Origin: CAZSNT01 sp964607765
GTDB taxonomy: Bacteria; Verrucomicrobiota; Lentisphaeria; Oligosphaerales; JABHEG01
DNA: 64,000 nt
NCBI GenBank assembly: GCA_964607765.1
Contig: CAZSNT010000029.1
Location: 1-64,000, forward strand
Direction: 5' to 3'
Numbering within the stretch: position 1 is the stretch's first letter; every line of letters starts with the position of its first letter. The translations under genes and the position numbers were made by a program. The notes under the pieces were generated by a model that worked only from the letters and a program-made list of their open reading frames with translations, was not told where the DNA came from and ran no database searches. Below are positions 8,375-17,325 of the stretch, in pieces.

Positions 8375-10570
8375 ATGGCTGAGAATGTGCTGGATCTGGG
8401 ACACTTGGTTCCGAGCTGTCGCGAGTGTGTGGTCGCGGTCGAGCCGGGCCGCGACGGTACGGCCACGCTGTTCCTGCGTTCCGGCCCCGGTGTGATAACG
8501 ACCGAACGCGTGCCGTTCGAGCCGTGGCTGGTGGTGACGGGGCCGGGTCTGGCCGAGGCGCTTTCCGGTGCGAGCCGGGTTACGCCTTTGGGGGGTGCGG
8601 GGCAATACCGGTACCGTGTCCATTTCCCCGGGCAGTCGGCGTACTACGACGCGCTGAAGGATCTGCGCCGGATCACGGGTGCTCCACCATCGGCTCCCGC
8701 CGCGCCGTACCGGGTGTTCAGCGACCTGCAGCAGCAATTGCTGTCGCTGCTGCCACTGCGTCTGTTCCGCGGATTGTCTTTCGACGACGTGCTGCGGCTG
8801 CAGCTGGATATCGAGACGCTGACCACGCCGGGATATGACTTCCCGAATGCCGCACGGGAAGGGGACGAAATTGCCCTGATCGCCCTGCGCGACAGCACGG
8901 GCTGGGAGTGTGTGCTGTCGACGCGCGAGCTCGGCGAAGCGGGGACGCTGCAGCGCATGGTGGCGTTGATCCGCGAACGCGATCCGGATGTGATCGAGGG
9001 ACACAATCTGTTCAACTTCGACCTGCCGTACATCGAGACGCGCTGCAAGCGGCACGGTGTGAAGCTGGCCCTGGGCCGGGACGGCAGCACGGTCAAGTCG
9101 CGCTCGTCACGCTTCACGACGGGCGAGAGACAGGCGAGCTACCGGCGTTACGACATGTACGGGCGTCACGTGGTGGACACGTTCCACCTGGTGCAGCTCT
9201 ACGACGTGATTCACCGCGACCTGCAGAGCTACGGTCTGAAGTCGGTCGCGCGGCATTTCGGTGTGGCGGCTCCGGACCGGACGTACATCGACGCGGCGCA
9301 GATCGGTGCTTTGCTCGAGACGGATCCCGAGTCGGTGGCCGCGTACTGTCTCGATGATGTGCGGGAGACCGACGCGATCAGTCGGCTGCTGTCTCCGAGC
9401 ACGTTCTGTCAGGCCCAGCTGGTGCCGCTTTCCTATCAGAACTGCGTCACGCGCGGCAACGCTTCACGCATTGACGCGCTTCTGGTGGCGGGCTATCTGA
9501 GCACGGACCAGAGCTTGCCGCAGCCGCAGGCGGCACGGCCTTTCAGGGGCGGGCTGACCGACTCGCTGTGCACGGGCGTGTACCGGAACGTCTGGCACGT
9601 GGATGTACGGTCGCTTTACCCGTCCATCATTATCAGCGCGGGACTGCAGCCGCGTGCCGATCATCTCGGCCTGTTCAGCCGCTACCTGCGCGAATTGCGA
9701 CGGTTCCGGCTCTTGGCCAAGGACGCGGCGCGGACCGGGCCCGAGGCGGACCGGGGACACTTCGATGCGCTGCAGAGCTCGTTCAAAATCCTCATCAACT
9801 CCTTTTATGGCTACGTCGGCTTTGCTCAGGGCACGTTCAATGACTATGAGCTGGCCGAAACCGTGACGGCACAGGGGCGGGACATTCTCACCAGCATGCT
9901 GCAGTACCTGGAGGGCGCCGGTGCGACCGTGATCGAGATGGACACTGACGGCATCTACTTTGTGCCGCCGCCGGAAGTGGGTGACACGGACGTGATGCAG
10001 GCGCGGGTCCAGCAGATTCTGCCCGAAGGCATTGATGTGGATCTGGACGCGACCCACGAGGCGATGTTCGCCTACAAGAGCAAGAACTACGCACTGCTCG
10101 ATCACGACGGGAAGCTGTCGATCACGGGTGCCGCATTGAAGTCACGGGGGCTGGAGCCGTTCCAACGCCGTTACATCGAGGAGTTGATCCGGCTGCTGAT
10201 CAGCGGGAGGAGCGACGAGGCCGAATCCCTGTTCGAGGAGTACGCCGAGGCCATCCGCGAACATCGTCTGCCGATTGCGGACTTCGCAAAGCGCGAGACA
10301 CTGTCCACGGCACCCAAGACATACCAGGAGAAGCTGGCCGCGAAGAAGACTCGGCGCAGCGCGGCCTACGAGCTGGTACTGCGCGCGGACAGGGAGTACA
10401 AGCAGGGGGACCAGGTGTCCTTCTATGTGACGGGCGAGAAGAAGAGCGTAGCTGTCACGGATGCTGCGAAACTGCTGGCGGACGCGGCGCCGGAGGAGCG
10501 TGACGAGAACATTCCGTACTACCTGGGCAAGCTGACGAAGCTGCACAAGAAGTTCGGGGAGTTTCTCTAG
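8375..10570 (+). CDS. Family B DNA polymerase with 3'-5' exonuclease
   Basis: A 731-residue DNA polymerase with every catalytic motif of family B. Exonuclease motifs: ExoI LDIET (Asp145, Glu147), ExoII EGHNLFNFDLPYIE and ExoIII YCLDDVRETD. Polymerase motifs: A DVRSLYPSI (Asp410), B ILINSFYGY and C EMDTDGIYF (Asp523, Asp525). It should therefore be an active proofreading enzyme. The length is slightly below the 783 residues of E. coli Pol II, and the A-to-B segment is short. Proteins of this size occur in several environmental phyla, where the role may be lesion bypass or repair rather than replication. GAGGAG lies 8 bases before the ATG. No repair, phage or plasmid genes are adjacent. Its stop codon shares CTAG with the stop of the convergent glycosyltransferase. 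Confidence 0.9.
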   Translation: MAENVLDLGHLVPSCRECVVAVEPGRDGTATLFLRSGPGVITTERVPFEPWLVVTGPGLAEALSGASRVTPLGGAGQYRYRVHFPGQSAYYDALKDLRRITGAPPSAPAAPYRVFSDLQQQLLSLLPLRLFRGLSFDDVLRLQLDIETLTTPGYDFPNAAREGDEIALIALRDSTGWECVLSTRELGEAGTLQRMVALIRERDPDVIEGHNLFNFDLPYIETRCKRHGVKLALGRDGSTVKSRSSRFTTGERQASYRRYDMYGRHVVDTFHLVQLYDVIHRDLQSYGLKSVARHFGVAAPDRTYIDAAQIGALLETDPESVAAYCLDDVRETDAISRLLSPSTFCQAQLVPLSYQNCVTRGNASRIDALLVAGYLSTDQSLPQPQAARPFRGGLTDSLCTGVYRNVWHVDVRSLYPSIIISAGLQPRADHLGLFSRYLRELRRFRLLAKDAARTGPEADRGHFDALQSSFKILINSFYGYVGFAQGTFNDYELAETVTAQGRDILTSMLQYLEGAGATVIEMDTDGIYFVPPPEVGDTDVMQARVQQILPEGIDVDLDATHEAMFAYKSKNYALLDHDGKLSITGAALKSRGLEPFQRRYIEELIRLLISGRSDEAESLFEEYAEAIREHRLPIADFAKRETLSTAPKTYQEKLAAKKTRRSAAYELVLRADREYKQGDQVSFYVTGEKKSVAVTDAAKLLADAAPEERDENIPYYLGKLTKLHKKFGEFL

Positions 10571-11436
10571 CAGTAAGGCAGATCCAGCTCCGGCGTCAGG
10601 CCCAGTTCGCTACGCTCCAGCCAGCGGTACTGGTCGGGGGGGAACTCGTCCTCGAACGTTTTGAACATCTCGTGCCAGCGTTTGCGGAACTTGAGGGAGT
10701 TCCGGGCGATGTTGCGGCGATACTCCTTCTGGCCGAAAGATGCGGTCGTGATTCCCTCGAAGTGGTACATCTCCACATCGGCCGTGTAGCCGACGCGGAA
10801 TCCCGCCTGAGACGCGCGCAGGCACAGGTCGAGATCCTCGTACTGCACGGGGTGGAACAGGTGGTCGAGCATGCCGACCGAGTCCCGCAGGTCGGTGCGC
10901 ATGATCCAGCAGGCGCTGATCAACGCGTTAACGTCCTTGCTGCAGCAGAACTGCGGGGCCCGGCGTTCGCTGCCCCGACCGCGGAACGCGATGCGTCCGA
11001 GTGTACTGATGCTCACACCGGCACACTGTATCGGGTGCGGCCTGTAAGGGTAGATCATCTTCGGGCCGAGGATCCCGAGCTTCTCGTCCTCCTCCATCCG
11101 CGCCACGAAACGAGTCAGCCAGTCGCGCGTACACACCGCGGTGTCGTTGTCGAGCAGGACGGTGTACTTGCACTGGGCTTTGATCCACGCATCGTTGCGG
11201 GCTTCGGAACAGCCCTTGTTCTCCTGGTTGCGCCAGGTCTCGACGCGGATTCCGGCGGCTTCCAGCTTCGGCCCGAACTCCTCGATCAACGCCGGTGTTT
11301 CGTCGGTGGACGCGTTGTCGACGAGGAACAGTTCGCGCGGCCGGTCGTCCGTGCCGATGATGCTGGTCAGGCAGTGGCGTGTGAACGTCACCCCGTTGTG
11401 TGCTAGAATGATGACCGAGCAGTCCTGGCTGGGCAT
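10567..11436 (-). CDS. Family 2 glycosyltransferase
   Basis: A 289-residue soluble GT-A transferase. It has the GT2 opening (SVIILAHNG), the nucleotide-binding segment FLVDNASTDETP and a metal-binding DND (LLDNDTAV). A later segment (QYEDLDLCLRASQAGFRVG) matches the acceptor/ED motif of rhamnosyltransferase-like GT2 enzymes. I start it at the ATG at 11436, just before the fold; the longer frame up to 11565 runs through palindromic repeat DNA. It probably adds a sugar to a surface glycan. It is convergent with the polymerase gene, and the two stop codons overlap on the palindrome CTAG at 10567-10570. Confidence 0.85.
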   Translation of the reverse strand: MPSQDCSVIILAHNGVTFTRHCLTSIIGTDDRPRELFLVDNASTDETPALIEEFGPKLEAAGIRVETWRNQENKGCSEARNDAWIKAQCKYTVLLDNDTAVCTRDWLTRFVARMEEDEKLGILGPKMIYPYRPHPIQCAGVSISTLGRIAFRGRGSERRAPQFCCSKDVNALISACWIMRTDLRDSVGMLDHLFHPVQYEDLDLCLRASQAGFRVGYTADVEMYHFEGITTASFGQKEYRRNIARNSLKFRKRWHEMFKTFEDEFPPDQYRWLERSELGLTPELDLPYC

Positions 11437-11482
11437 GGGGCGCGTTCCAGTGTTTGGGGTTCGGGTGTTCGAAGCTGAACGG

Positions 11483-11586
11483 GACCCCCACGGGTCTATC
11501 CCGTGGATGAACGAGACCAGCCAAGACGGCCCGAGGCCCGGTCCTGTCTGATCTCGTTCACCCACGACGCGAGGTCGTGGGGGTCA
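11483..11586. repeat. Inverted pair of hairpin repeats, family 2
   Basis: Two family 2 elements in opposite orientation. At 11483-11520 is CCACGGG-TCTAT-CCCGTGG followed by GAACGAGAC; at 11549-11586 is GATCTCGTTC followed by CCCACGAC-GCGAG-GTCGTGGG. Together they form a larger inverted repeat about 28 bases apart, lying between the start of the glycosyltransferase gene and the start of the esterase gene. Confidence 0.75.
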
Positions 11587-11663
11587 GTATCATATTGCTT
11601 GTGCGGCGTTGACGCAACCAACACATTGGGGCACTGTCGTACAATGGACGGCAAGGAGGCGAG

Positions 11664-12425
11664 ATGCTGCTTCATCACCGTGTTTATGGCTCAGGTGCAC
11701 CGCTGTTTGTGTTGCACGGGCTGTTGGGATGCTCGGACAACTGGCACTCCGTGGCCAGGGCGTTGGGGCGTCGTTTCACCGTAGTCGTGCCGGATCTGCG
11801 GAACCACGGTCGCTCGTTCCATCACGAGTCGTTCACGTATGCTGAGCTGATGGACGACGTGGTCCGCCTCATGTCGCGGTTCGGCGTTACCCAGGCCCCC
11901 GTGATCGGGCATTCCATGGGCGGCAAGCTGGCCATGAACCTGGCGTTGACGCAGCCCGAACGCGTAGCGCGGCTGATTGTGGTGGACATCGCGCCCCGGT
12001 CCTATCCGCCGCTGCACACTGAGATTCTGACTGCGATGTTGGGCGCGAACCTGGCGACCGCCAAGCGCCGCAGCGACGTGGAAGCTCAGCTGGCGGCGTG
12101 TGTGCCCGACGCGCGGATTCGCCAGTTCCTGCTGAAGAACCTGGCACGACGGCGGAGGGGCGGGTTCCGCTGGCGTGCGAACATCGCCTCGCTGCAGCGG
12201 CACTATGCGCATGTGCTGGACGCCCAGCAGAGCGGCACGCCCTTCACCCAACCCACGCTCTTCCTGCGCGGCGGTCGCAGCGACTACATCGAATCCGGGG
12301 ACCTGGACGGCATTGTGGCGCTATTCCCAAAGGCCGTGGTCGAGACCGTTACCAAGGCCGGGCATTGGGTCCATGCCGACACTCCTGAGGCGTTTGTGCG
12401 GGCCGTGCTCACGTTTCTGACATAG
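11664..12425 (+). CDS. Alpha/beta hydrolase, YbfF-like esterase
   Basis: A 253-residue cytosolic alpha/beta hydrolase, almost the same length as E. coli YbfF (254). It has the oxyanion segment LHGLLGCSDNW, the nucleophile elbow GHSMGG (Ser84), and likely triad partners Asp207 (GGRSDYI) and His234 (AGHWVHAD). YbfF hydrolyses short-chain and acyl-CoA esters; the true substrate here is unknown. The start is well defined by AAGGAGG 4 bases upstream of the ATG. An imperfect GC hairpin follows the stop codon directly. Confidence 0.85.
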   Translation: MLLHHRVYGSGAPLFVLHGLLGCSDNWHSVARALGRRFTVVVPDLRNHGRSFHHESFTYAELMDDVVRLMSRFGVTQAPVIGHSMGGKLAMNLALTQPERVARLIVVDIAPRSYPPLHTEILTAMLGANLATAKRRSDVEAQLAACVPDARIRQFLLKNLARRRRGGFRWRANIASLQRHYAHVLDAQQSGTPFTQPTLFLRGGRSDYIESGDLDGIVALFPKAVVETVTKAGHWVHADTPEAFVRAVLTFLT

Positions 12426-12426
12426 G

Positions 12427-12445
12427 CCGCGGGACGGTCCCGCTG
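12427..12445 (+). terminator. Possible hairpin terminator after the esterase gene
   Basis: GCGGGAC-G-GTCCCGC starts 3 bases after the esterase stop codon and can form a GC stem of 5 or more base pairs. No T tract follows, so intrinsic termination is uncertain. Confidence 0.35.
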
Positions 12446-12549
12446 GTGCTGAATGGCGCTGGGTTGAGCCGTCAGACGATCGCCACACAAGGTGGATGGG
12501 GGTGCAGGGCCCTAGGCTGCGGATCTCTGGCCACCAACAACGCCATTCC

Positions 12550-13188
12550 CTACGCCACGGTGTGGCCGGGTTGGCCGGGGTACGTGGGCTGACGCCGCAG
12601 CACGAGCAGGTCCAGGAACAGAAGCGTACGGGCGAAAAACTCGCGGACGTGCGGGCGCGAAAGAACGGAAGTGGACGAATCCGATGCGCTGAACGCAACG
12701 GCATCGATGCCGACACTGCGCGCCAGCAGCAGCGCGCGGTGGTTGTGGAATTGCTGGGAGACGATGGTCAGCTCAAACTGACCGAACACGTGCTTGGCGC
12801 GGTAGACCGAGTCGAGGGTTCGCAGTCCACCGTAATCGCAGACAATGGCACTGGCCGGGACACCGAGCCGGCACAAGGCTGTCTTCATGGCTCCCGGCTC
12901 GTCACAGAGCCGCGTGGCCTTGCCGCCGCTGACCAGCAGAACCCGGACCTTGCCCGCGTGGTAGAGCCTGGCAGCGGCTGTCATGCGGTCACGGAAGTAG
13001 GGCGAACGGAAGCCGGCGCCGGCTCCCAGTACCAGGGCGACACGGTGCAGGGGCAGGCGGGCCACGTCGTTGTGGACTCGGTGGGCAGTCATTCTGACAA
13101 CCAGCAGATTAGCCAGGTGTGCGACCTGAACCGTGCCAGCCAGCACGATGAGAATCAGAACCGGGCCGTGCCTGCGGATGCAGCGCAT
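12550..13188 (-). CDS. sanA: SanA/YdcF family (DUF218) envelope protein
   Basis: A 212-residue protein with an N-terminal membrane anchor (about residues 10-30) and a DUF218 domain. Segments match SanA closely: LVLGAGA, LYHAGKVRVLLVSGG, DYGGLRTLDSVYRAKHVFG and QQFHNHRALLLA. In E. coli, SanA supports the envelope permeability barrier and vancomycin exclusion at high temperature. GGAGG lies 7 bases before the ATG. The gene starts 20 bases after the stop of a small two-helix membrane protein on the same strand, so the two are probably co-transcribed. Confidence in the family is high and in the physiological role moderate. Confidence 0.85.
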   Translation of the reverse strand: MRCIRRHGPVLILIVLAGTVQVAHLANLLVVRMTAHRVHNDVARLPLHRVALVLGAGAGFRSPYFRDRMTAAARLYHAGKVRVLLVSGGKATRLCDEPGAMKTALCRLGVPASAIVCDYGGLRTLDSVYRAKHVFGQFELTIVSQQFHNHRALLLARSVGIDAVAFSASDSSTSVLSRPHVREFFARTLLFLDLLVLRRQPTYPGQPGHTVA

Positions 13189-13208
13189 GGTGCGCCTCCA
13201 GCGGAGGG

Positions 13209-13613
13209 TCAGGTTGCGTCGTCGTCCGGCCGCTCTTCAGGGGGTTCGGGCGTTGGCTGCTCTGTCGTGTCAGGTGCGGTGCGTGCGGCGAGGGCGTCGT
13301 GGTATTTGAGCAGAAGCTTGTCTTTCCGGTCGCCTGTGTAGAAGATCACGAAATTGATGAGCGCGAGCACGCCGCAAGTGCTGAGCGATCCGATGAAGAC
13401 GCCGAACAGGATTCCAAGTCGCAGGCCGAGACTGGCTTGATCGTTGGTAGCCGTCGCCACACCGGCAACGGACCGGAACGCCTTCAGAAGCGTGGCGATG
13501 CCGATGATGACCAGACCGCAGGAGGCAGCATAGAGAAAGGCGAGCTTGCGCGCCCAGCGTACCGCTTTGCGCACCGACTTGATGTATTCCTCGTCTGTCT
13601 TCTTGCGGAACAT
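13209..13613 (-). CDS. Small two-helix membrane protein
   Basis: A 134-residue protein of no family I recognise. It has a basic N terminus, two transmembrane segments (about residues 24-46 and 67-92) and a Pro/Glu/Asp-rich tail (PTPEPPEERPDDD). GGAGGAA 6 bases before the ATG marks the start clearly. It lies upstream of sanA in a probable two-gene operon and is divergent from the GspF-like gene that starts at 13756. Confidence 0.7.
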   Translation of the reverse strand: MFRKKTDEEYIKSVRKAVRWARKLAFLYAASCGLVIIGIATLLKAFRSVAGVATATNDQASLGLRLGILFGVFIGSLSTCGVLALINFVIFYTGDRKDKLLLKYHDALAARTAPDTTEQPTPEPPEERPDDDAT

Positions 13614-13755
13614 GGTGTTTCCTCCGATGGGCGAGGGCCGACATCAACGCCACGGTGCTCTAACATAAACAGATACGCCTCCGGCGCAAGGGCTGTTTCG
13701 GGCTGCGTCGCCCAGGGGGTTGCGCAAGCAGGGATGCCCACCATATTTAGTGCCT

Positions 13756-14742
13756 ATGAGTATGCACAAGCGTCGTGCGCAGTTCTATCACACACTGGCA
13801 ACGCTGGAGGACGCCGGCGTGCCTCGGGTCCGGGCTCTGCAGCAGCAGTTTCCGGCGCCTTTCGGTCGTGCTGCCCGTCAGATGGCTGACATGATCAGTG
13901 TCGAGGGCGTGCAGTTCGAGGCCGCGATGGGGCAGATGGAGCCGCTGTTCTCACCGTTTGAGCGCGGTCTGGTCAAGGTTGGCGAGACGACCGGACGCCT
14001 GGAGACGGTGTTTCGGTCCCTCGCGGAGTGGTTTCAGCTGATGGACACGCTGCGTTCGCAGATGATCTCGGGGTTGATCTACCCCGCCCTGGTCTATCAT
14101 GTGGCTGCTGTTCTGATTCCGGGGATTGCTCTGATCACGGGCAGCGCGTCCGTGTCACAGACTCTGATGCGGATCGTGTTGCTGCTGGCAATTCCGTATG
14201 TGGCGGCCTTTGTGCTGTTGGTTCTGTTGCCGCGCCTTTCGCGGCGCGGTCCGGGGCTGGCCGTGATCGGTGCGTTGACGCTCCGGACCCCCGTGCTTGG
14301 GACGCTGGTCTACAAGCTGAACTACAGCCGGTTCTTCCATGCTTACGGTATTGCGTTGCGGTCCGGAGTGGGCGCCCCGCAGGCTGCCGAGCTTGCTGCA
14401 GCAGGCTGCAGCAACCCGTGGATTCGGCGGCGTCTGGACGGCATTGTGGAGACGGTCAGGTCTCAAGCGTGTACGTTCACGGAGGCGTTCCGGCAGCGGA
14501 TGACGCGGCGTGACCGGAACTCCATGATTGTGGCGATGATGGATACCGGCGAACTGTCCGGCGCTCCGGACCAGATGGCGCTGAAGATTGCGGGCGTTTA
14601 CCGCGAGGAGGCGGAAGAAGCCCTGAAGCGGGTCACCACCATTGCGCCGGTTGTGGTATATTTAGTGCTAGCGATGTGCATTGGTTACCACATCATCAAG
14701 TTCTACCAAGGCATGGCTGACCAGATACGCGAACTGTTGTGA
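13756..14742 (+). CDS. GspF/PilC-like inner-membrane protein
   Basis: About 328 residues with two T2SSF-type helical domains (near residues 5-110 and 190-295) and three transmembrane segments, as in GspF and PilC, the inner-membrane platform proteins of type II secretion and type IV pili. Typical features are ETTGRLETVFRSLAEWF in the first domain and MDTGELSGAPDQM in the second. The start is ATG 13756 or 13762; the frame extends up to 13720 and no clear Shine-Dalgarno is seen. No GspE, GspD or pseudopilin gene is nearby. Two more GspF-like genes occur at 19423 and 20474. Confidence 0.8.
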   Translation: MSMHKRRAQFYHTLATLEDAGVPRVRALQQQFPAPFGRAARQMADMISVEGVQFEAAMGQMEPLFSPFERGLVKVGETTGRLETVFRSLAEWFQLMDTLRSQMISGLIYPALVYHVAAVLIPGIALITGSASVSQTLMRIVLLLAIPYVAAFVLLVLLPRLSRRGPGLAVIGALTLRTPVLGTLVYKLNYSRFFHAYGIALRSGVGAPQAAELAAAGCSNPWIRRRLDGIVETVRSQACTFTEAFRQRMTRRDRNSMIVAMMDTGELSGAPDQMALKIAGVYREEAEEALKRVTTIAPVVVYLVLAMCIGYHIIKFYQGMADQIRELL

Positions 14743-14854
14743 TTCGGCGCGGGCGTTTGCCGCAGCGCAGCGGTGGCTGCCCGGCGCCGGGCAGATGCAC
14801 GCCCAAGCGTGGGAGAGCCGGGAGTTCGATGGCGTCGAAAGGCGGTGTGGCACT

Positions 14855-15376
14855 ATGACACGAAAGCATGCAATCCGTTGTCTCGGGGTTCTGGTCTGCT
14901 GCTGTGCGGCAAGTCTGTTCTGCGGCTGCGGCGTGGTGAACATCGCGCCGGAGAGCCAGGTCGAGAAGCTCGTCAAGGAACACGGCGCCGCTTTGGCAAC
15001 GGAGAAGTGGCAGAAGGCGCTGCGGTACTATCATCCGAAGATGGAATGGGAGCGGGAAGGGACCATCACGAAGGGGGCTGCTGCGGCCAGGGGCTACGTC
15101 GATTCGGTTCGCACTATCCAAGGCATTGACGATTTCTACACTACCATCCACCGGGTGAAGAAGCTCAGCGAGACGCGGGTTGCCGTTTCGGTCACGTTCA
15201 AGGCGCACCGCATAACATCCTCAATGCAGCTCAAGTTCAGCAACCTCGCCTGGAATGCGAACATGCTCTGGATTCGGCAGGGCAAGCAGCAGGGCACCAA
15301 GACGGTGTGGAAAATCGCCAGGATTGTCGACACCACTCAGCGCAAACGTGAGACGTCGACGCCTGGGGGTGTCTAG
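14855..15376 (+). CDS. Putative lipoprotein, NTF2-like size
   Basis: Start set at ATG 14855, with AAAGG upstream; the longer frame from 14681 overlaps the GspF-like gene and is unlikely. The product is 173 residues: a Cys-rich signal with a possible lipobox (SLFCGC), then a domain with repeated Tyr/Trp and alternating beta-like segments (KWQKALRYYHPKMEWEREG). This resembles SnoaL/NTF2-like folds, but I do not recognise a family. It follows the GspF-like gene on the same strand with a 112-base gap and may be co-transcribed. Confidence 0.6.
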   Translation: MTRKHAIRCLGVLVCCCAASLFCGCGVVNIAPESQVEKLVKEHGAALATEKWQKALRYYHPKMEWEREGTITKGAAAARGYVDSVRTIQGIDDFYTTIHRVKKLSETRVAVSVTFKAHRITSSMQLKFSNLAWNANMLWIRQGKQQGTKTVWKIARIVDTTQRKRETSTPGGV

Positions 15377-15446
15377 CCCGGAATGGTGTCAACTCCAGGG
15401 CCAAGAGCCTGCTGCATGGAGGCTGTGGCCCCACCCTCCTTGCGGT

Positions 15447-15598
15447 GAACGAGATCAGTCCCGCGCGCAGTGCATCCACGCCTTCGCCCTCTGTGTCCCC
15501 GAGGCGAGTCTCCCGCCTCGGGGACACAGAGGGCGATTCACGCCGACCGTCCGCGGCACTGATCTCGCTCACCCACGGCGCCAGGCCGTGGGAGGGCG
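15447..15598. repeat. Nested palindromes with a perfect 22-bp inverted repeat
   Basis: The centre (15485-15506 and 15514-15535) is a perfect 22-bp inverted repeat with a 7-base loop. Outside it, GAACGAGATCAGT (15447-15459) pairs with ACTGATCTCGCTC (15558-15570) with one mismatch. The right end continues into a family 2 hairpin, CCCACGGC-GCCAG-GCCGTGGG, ending at 15598. It fills most of the 254-base space before the FG-GAP lipoprotein gene. Confidence 0.8.
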
Positions 15599-15630
15599 TC
15601 TTACGGCTCAATTGGGTTCTGAGGTCCACG

Positions 15631-17325
15631 GTGCGTCAATGTCATCCCATCGTCAGTTTGCTGCCGCTCGTCTGCGGGGCACTGCTGGTCTGCGGCTGCC
15701 GCTCGCTGCCGCCCTCGCCCGTTCCCCGGCCGCCGGTTGGCGCGCTGCCGCCGCCTGTTGCGCCGACGTTCGTTGACGAGACAGCGCGTCGTGGCCTGCC
15801 GGCCATCGCCGTGCGGTGCGTGAACTGGCTTGACTATGACAATGACGCCTGCCCCGACTTGCTCGTGGACGGGGCACGGCTGTATCACAACAGCGGCCCG
15901 CCGTCGTTCCTGTTTCGGGACGTGACCGATGCCGTTGGCATGGGACAGGCGGGGAAGGGCGCAGCTGTCTGTGTGGACTTCGACAACGACGGTTGGACCG
16001 ACATCGCTACCACGAACGGGCGGCTGTTGCGCAACGAGGAAGGCGGCCGGTTTGCGGACGTTGCGGCGGCTTCGGCGTTCCGGCCGCACCGCAAAGCAAA
16101 CGTCATCGGCTGCGGGGACGTGAACGGCGACGGGCTCGCGGACATGTACGTGGCCATGCGCGAGGACTGGAACGGCGGCAACCCGCGCTACTACCCGCAC
16201 GAGCTGTGGCTGAACCGGGGCGGCCGCTTCGAGGAAGTCGGACGTGCTGCGGGGATCGACGTGAGACGTTACGGCCGGTGCGTGCTGTTCAACGACGTGG
16301 ATGGGGACGGGGCACTGGATATCTTCGTGGGCAACTACCGGTTGCAGCCGAACCTGCTGTGGCGCAATGTGGGGCGCTGCCGATTCAGAGACGCGGCCAG
16401 GTCTTTCGGGATCGCCGGCAGGTACCGGCCGGCCGCACATCACGACCGGCTGCTGAAGCGTGATTATGGCCCGCAGTGGGGCCACACCATCGGTGCCTGC
16501 TGGCTGGACTTCGACAATGACGGGCGCCTGGACCTGTTTGTGGCAAACCTGGTCCACAAGTACGTGGGCCCGGCCAACACGACGGACATGGGATATGATA
16601 TCCGCGGTTACGTGTGCGATGATTCCGCTGTCTATCGCCGCGTGGGCAAGCGTTTTGAAGATTGGCGCGCTCGGCTGGGAGTGCCAACCAAGCCCATCGG
16701 TGGTCCGGCAGTGTTCGAAGGCGATGAGCTGTGGGCCGGCTGCGCGGCCGCGGACGTGAACAACGACGGGTGGATCGATGTCTACGTGCCCCAAATCTAC
16801 AACCTGGCCTATGCGAGAGCCCGGCTGTTCGTCAACCGGGCCGGCCGCGGCTACACCGATGTGGCGCGGCAGGCGGGGATCCGGCGGATCGATACCTACG
16901 CGGGAGCGTGGGCAGACATCGACTGCGACGGCGCCATGGATCTGGTAACGGCGGGGCGACCGGCACGGGGCGCGCCGTCGCAGCTCTGTCTGCTGCGCAA
17001 CGTGGGCAGCCCGGACATGGCACGAAACCGTTGGCTCAAGGTGCGGCTGCGCCAGAGCCCCGGCGCGCGCACAACGCTGGGTACTGTCGTTCGGGTAAGC
17101 GATGGCGCGCTCAACCAGATGAGGCGGTTGAGCGCCGGTTCCAGTTCCTACGGGCAGCAGAACGATCCCGTCTGCCATTTCGGGCTTGGCCCGCAGCCAG
17201 CCGCCGCTGTCCGGGTCACAGTGCGGTGGCCGGGCGGCACCGTGGAGGAGCACGAGGCCCGCGTCAACAGCACCTTGGAACTCACGTCCCCGCCTGTCCT
17301 TCTGAGTACCTTCACGTGCCCGTGA
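15631..17325 (+). CDS. FG-GAP/VCBS repeat lipoprotein with ASPIC/UnbV domain
   Basis: About 564 residues. I choose the GTG at 15631, with GAGG 7 bases upstream and a lipoprotein signal (LLVCGC) about 20 residues on; the frame reaches back to 15445 but only through palindromic repeats. The body holds five or more calcium-loop FG-GAP/VCBS blades (DYDNDACPD, DFDNDGWTD, DVNGDGLAD, DVDGDGALD, DFDNDGRLD, DVNNDGWID), which form a seven-bladed propeller. The C terminus (about 470-555) is an ASPIC/UnbV domain (TLGTVVRVSDG...FGLG). Such secreted proteins are common in PVC and Bacteroidota genomes and probably act in adhesion or carbohydrate binding at the surface; no partner is evident here. Confidence 0.85.
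   Translation: MRQCHPIVSLLPLVCGALLVCGCRSLPPSPVPRPPVGALPPPVAPTFVDETARRGLPAIAVRCVNWLDYDNDACPDLLVDGARLYHNSGPPSFLFRDVTDAVGMGQAGKGAAVCVDFDNDGWTDIATTNGRLLRNEEGGRFADVAAASAFRPHRKANVIGCGDVNGDGLADMYVAMREDWNGGNPRYYPHELWLNRGGRFEEVGRAAGIDVRRYGRCVLFNDVDGDGALDIFVGNYRLQPNLLWRNVGRCRFRDAARSFGIAGRYRPAAHHDRLLKRDYGPQWGHTIGACWLDFDNDGRLDLFVANLVHKYVGPANTTDMGYDIRGYVCDDSAVYRRVGKRFEDWRARLGVPTKPIGGPAVFEGDELWAGCAAADVNNDGWIDVYVPQIYNLAYARARLFVNRAGRGYTDVARQAGIRRIDTYAGAWADIDCDGAMDLVTAGRPARGAPSQLCLLRNVGSPDMARNRWLKVRLRQSPGARTTLGTVVRVSDGALNQMRRLSAGSSSYGQQNDPVCHFGLGPQPAAAVRVTVRWPGGTVEEHEARVNSTLELTSPPVLLSTFTCP

Noticed and set aside
10567..10570. Overlapping stop codons on CTAG between polymerase and glycosyltransferase genes
   Set aside because: Real but a common result of convergent compact genes; no regulatory meaning can be claimed.
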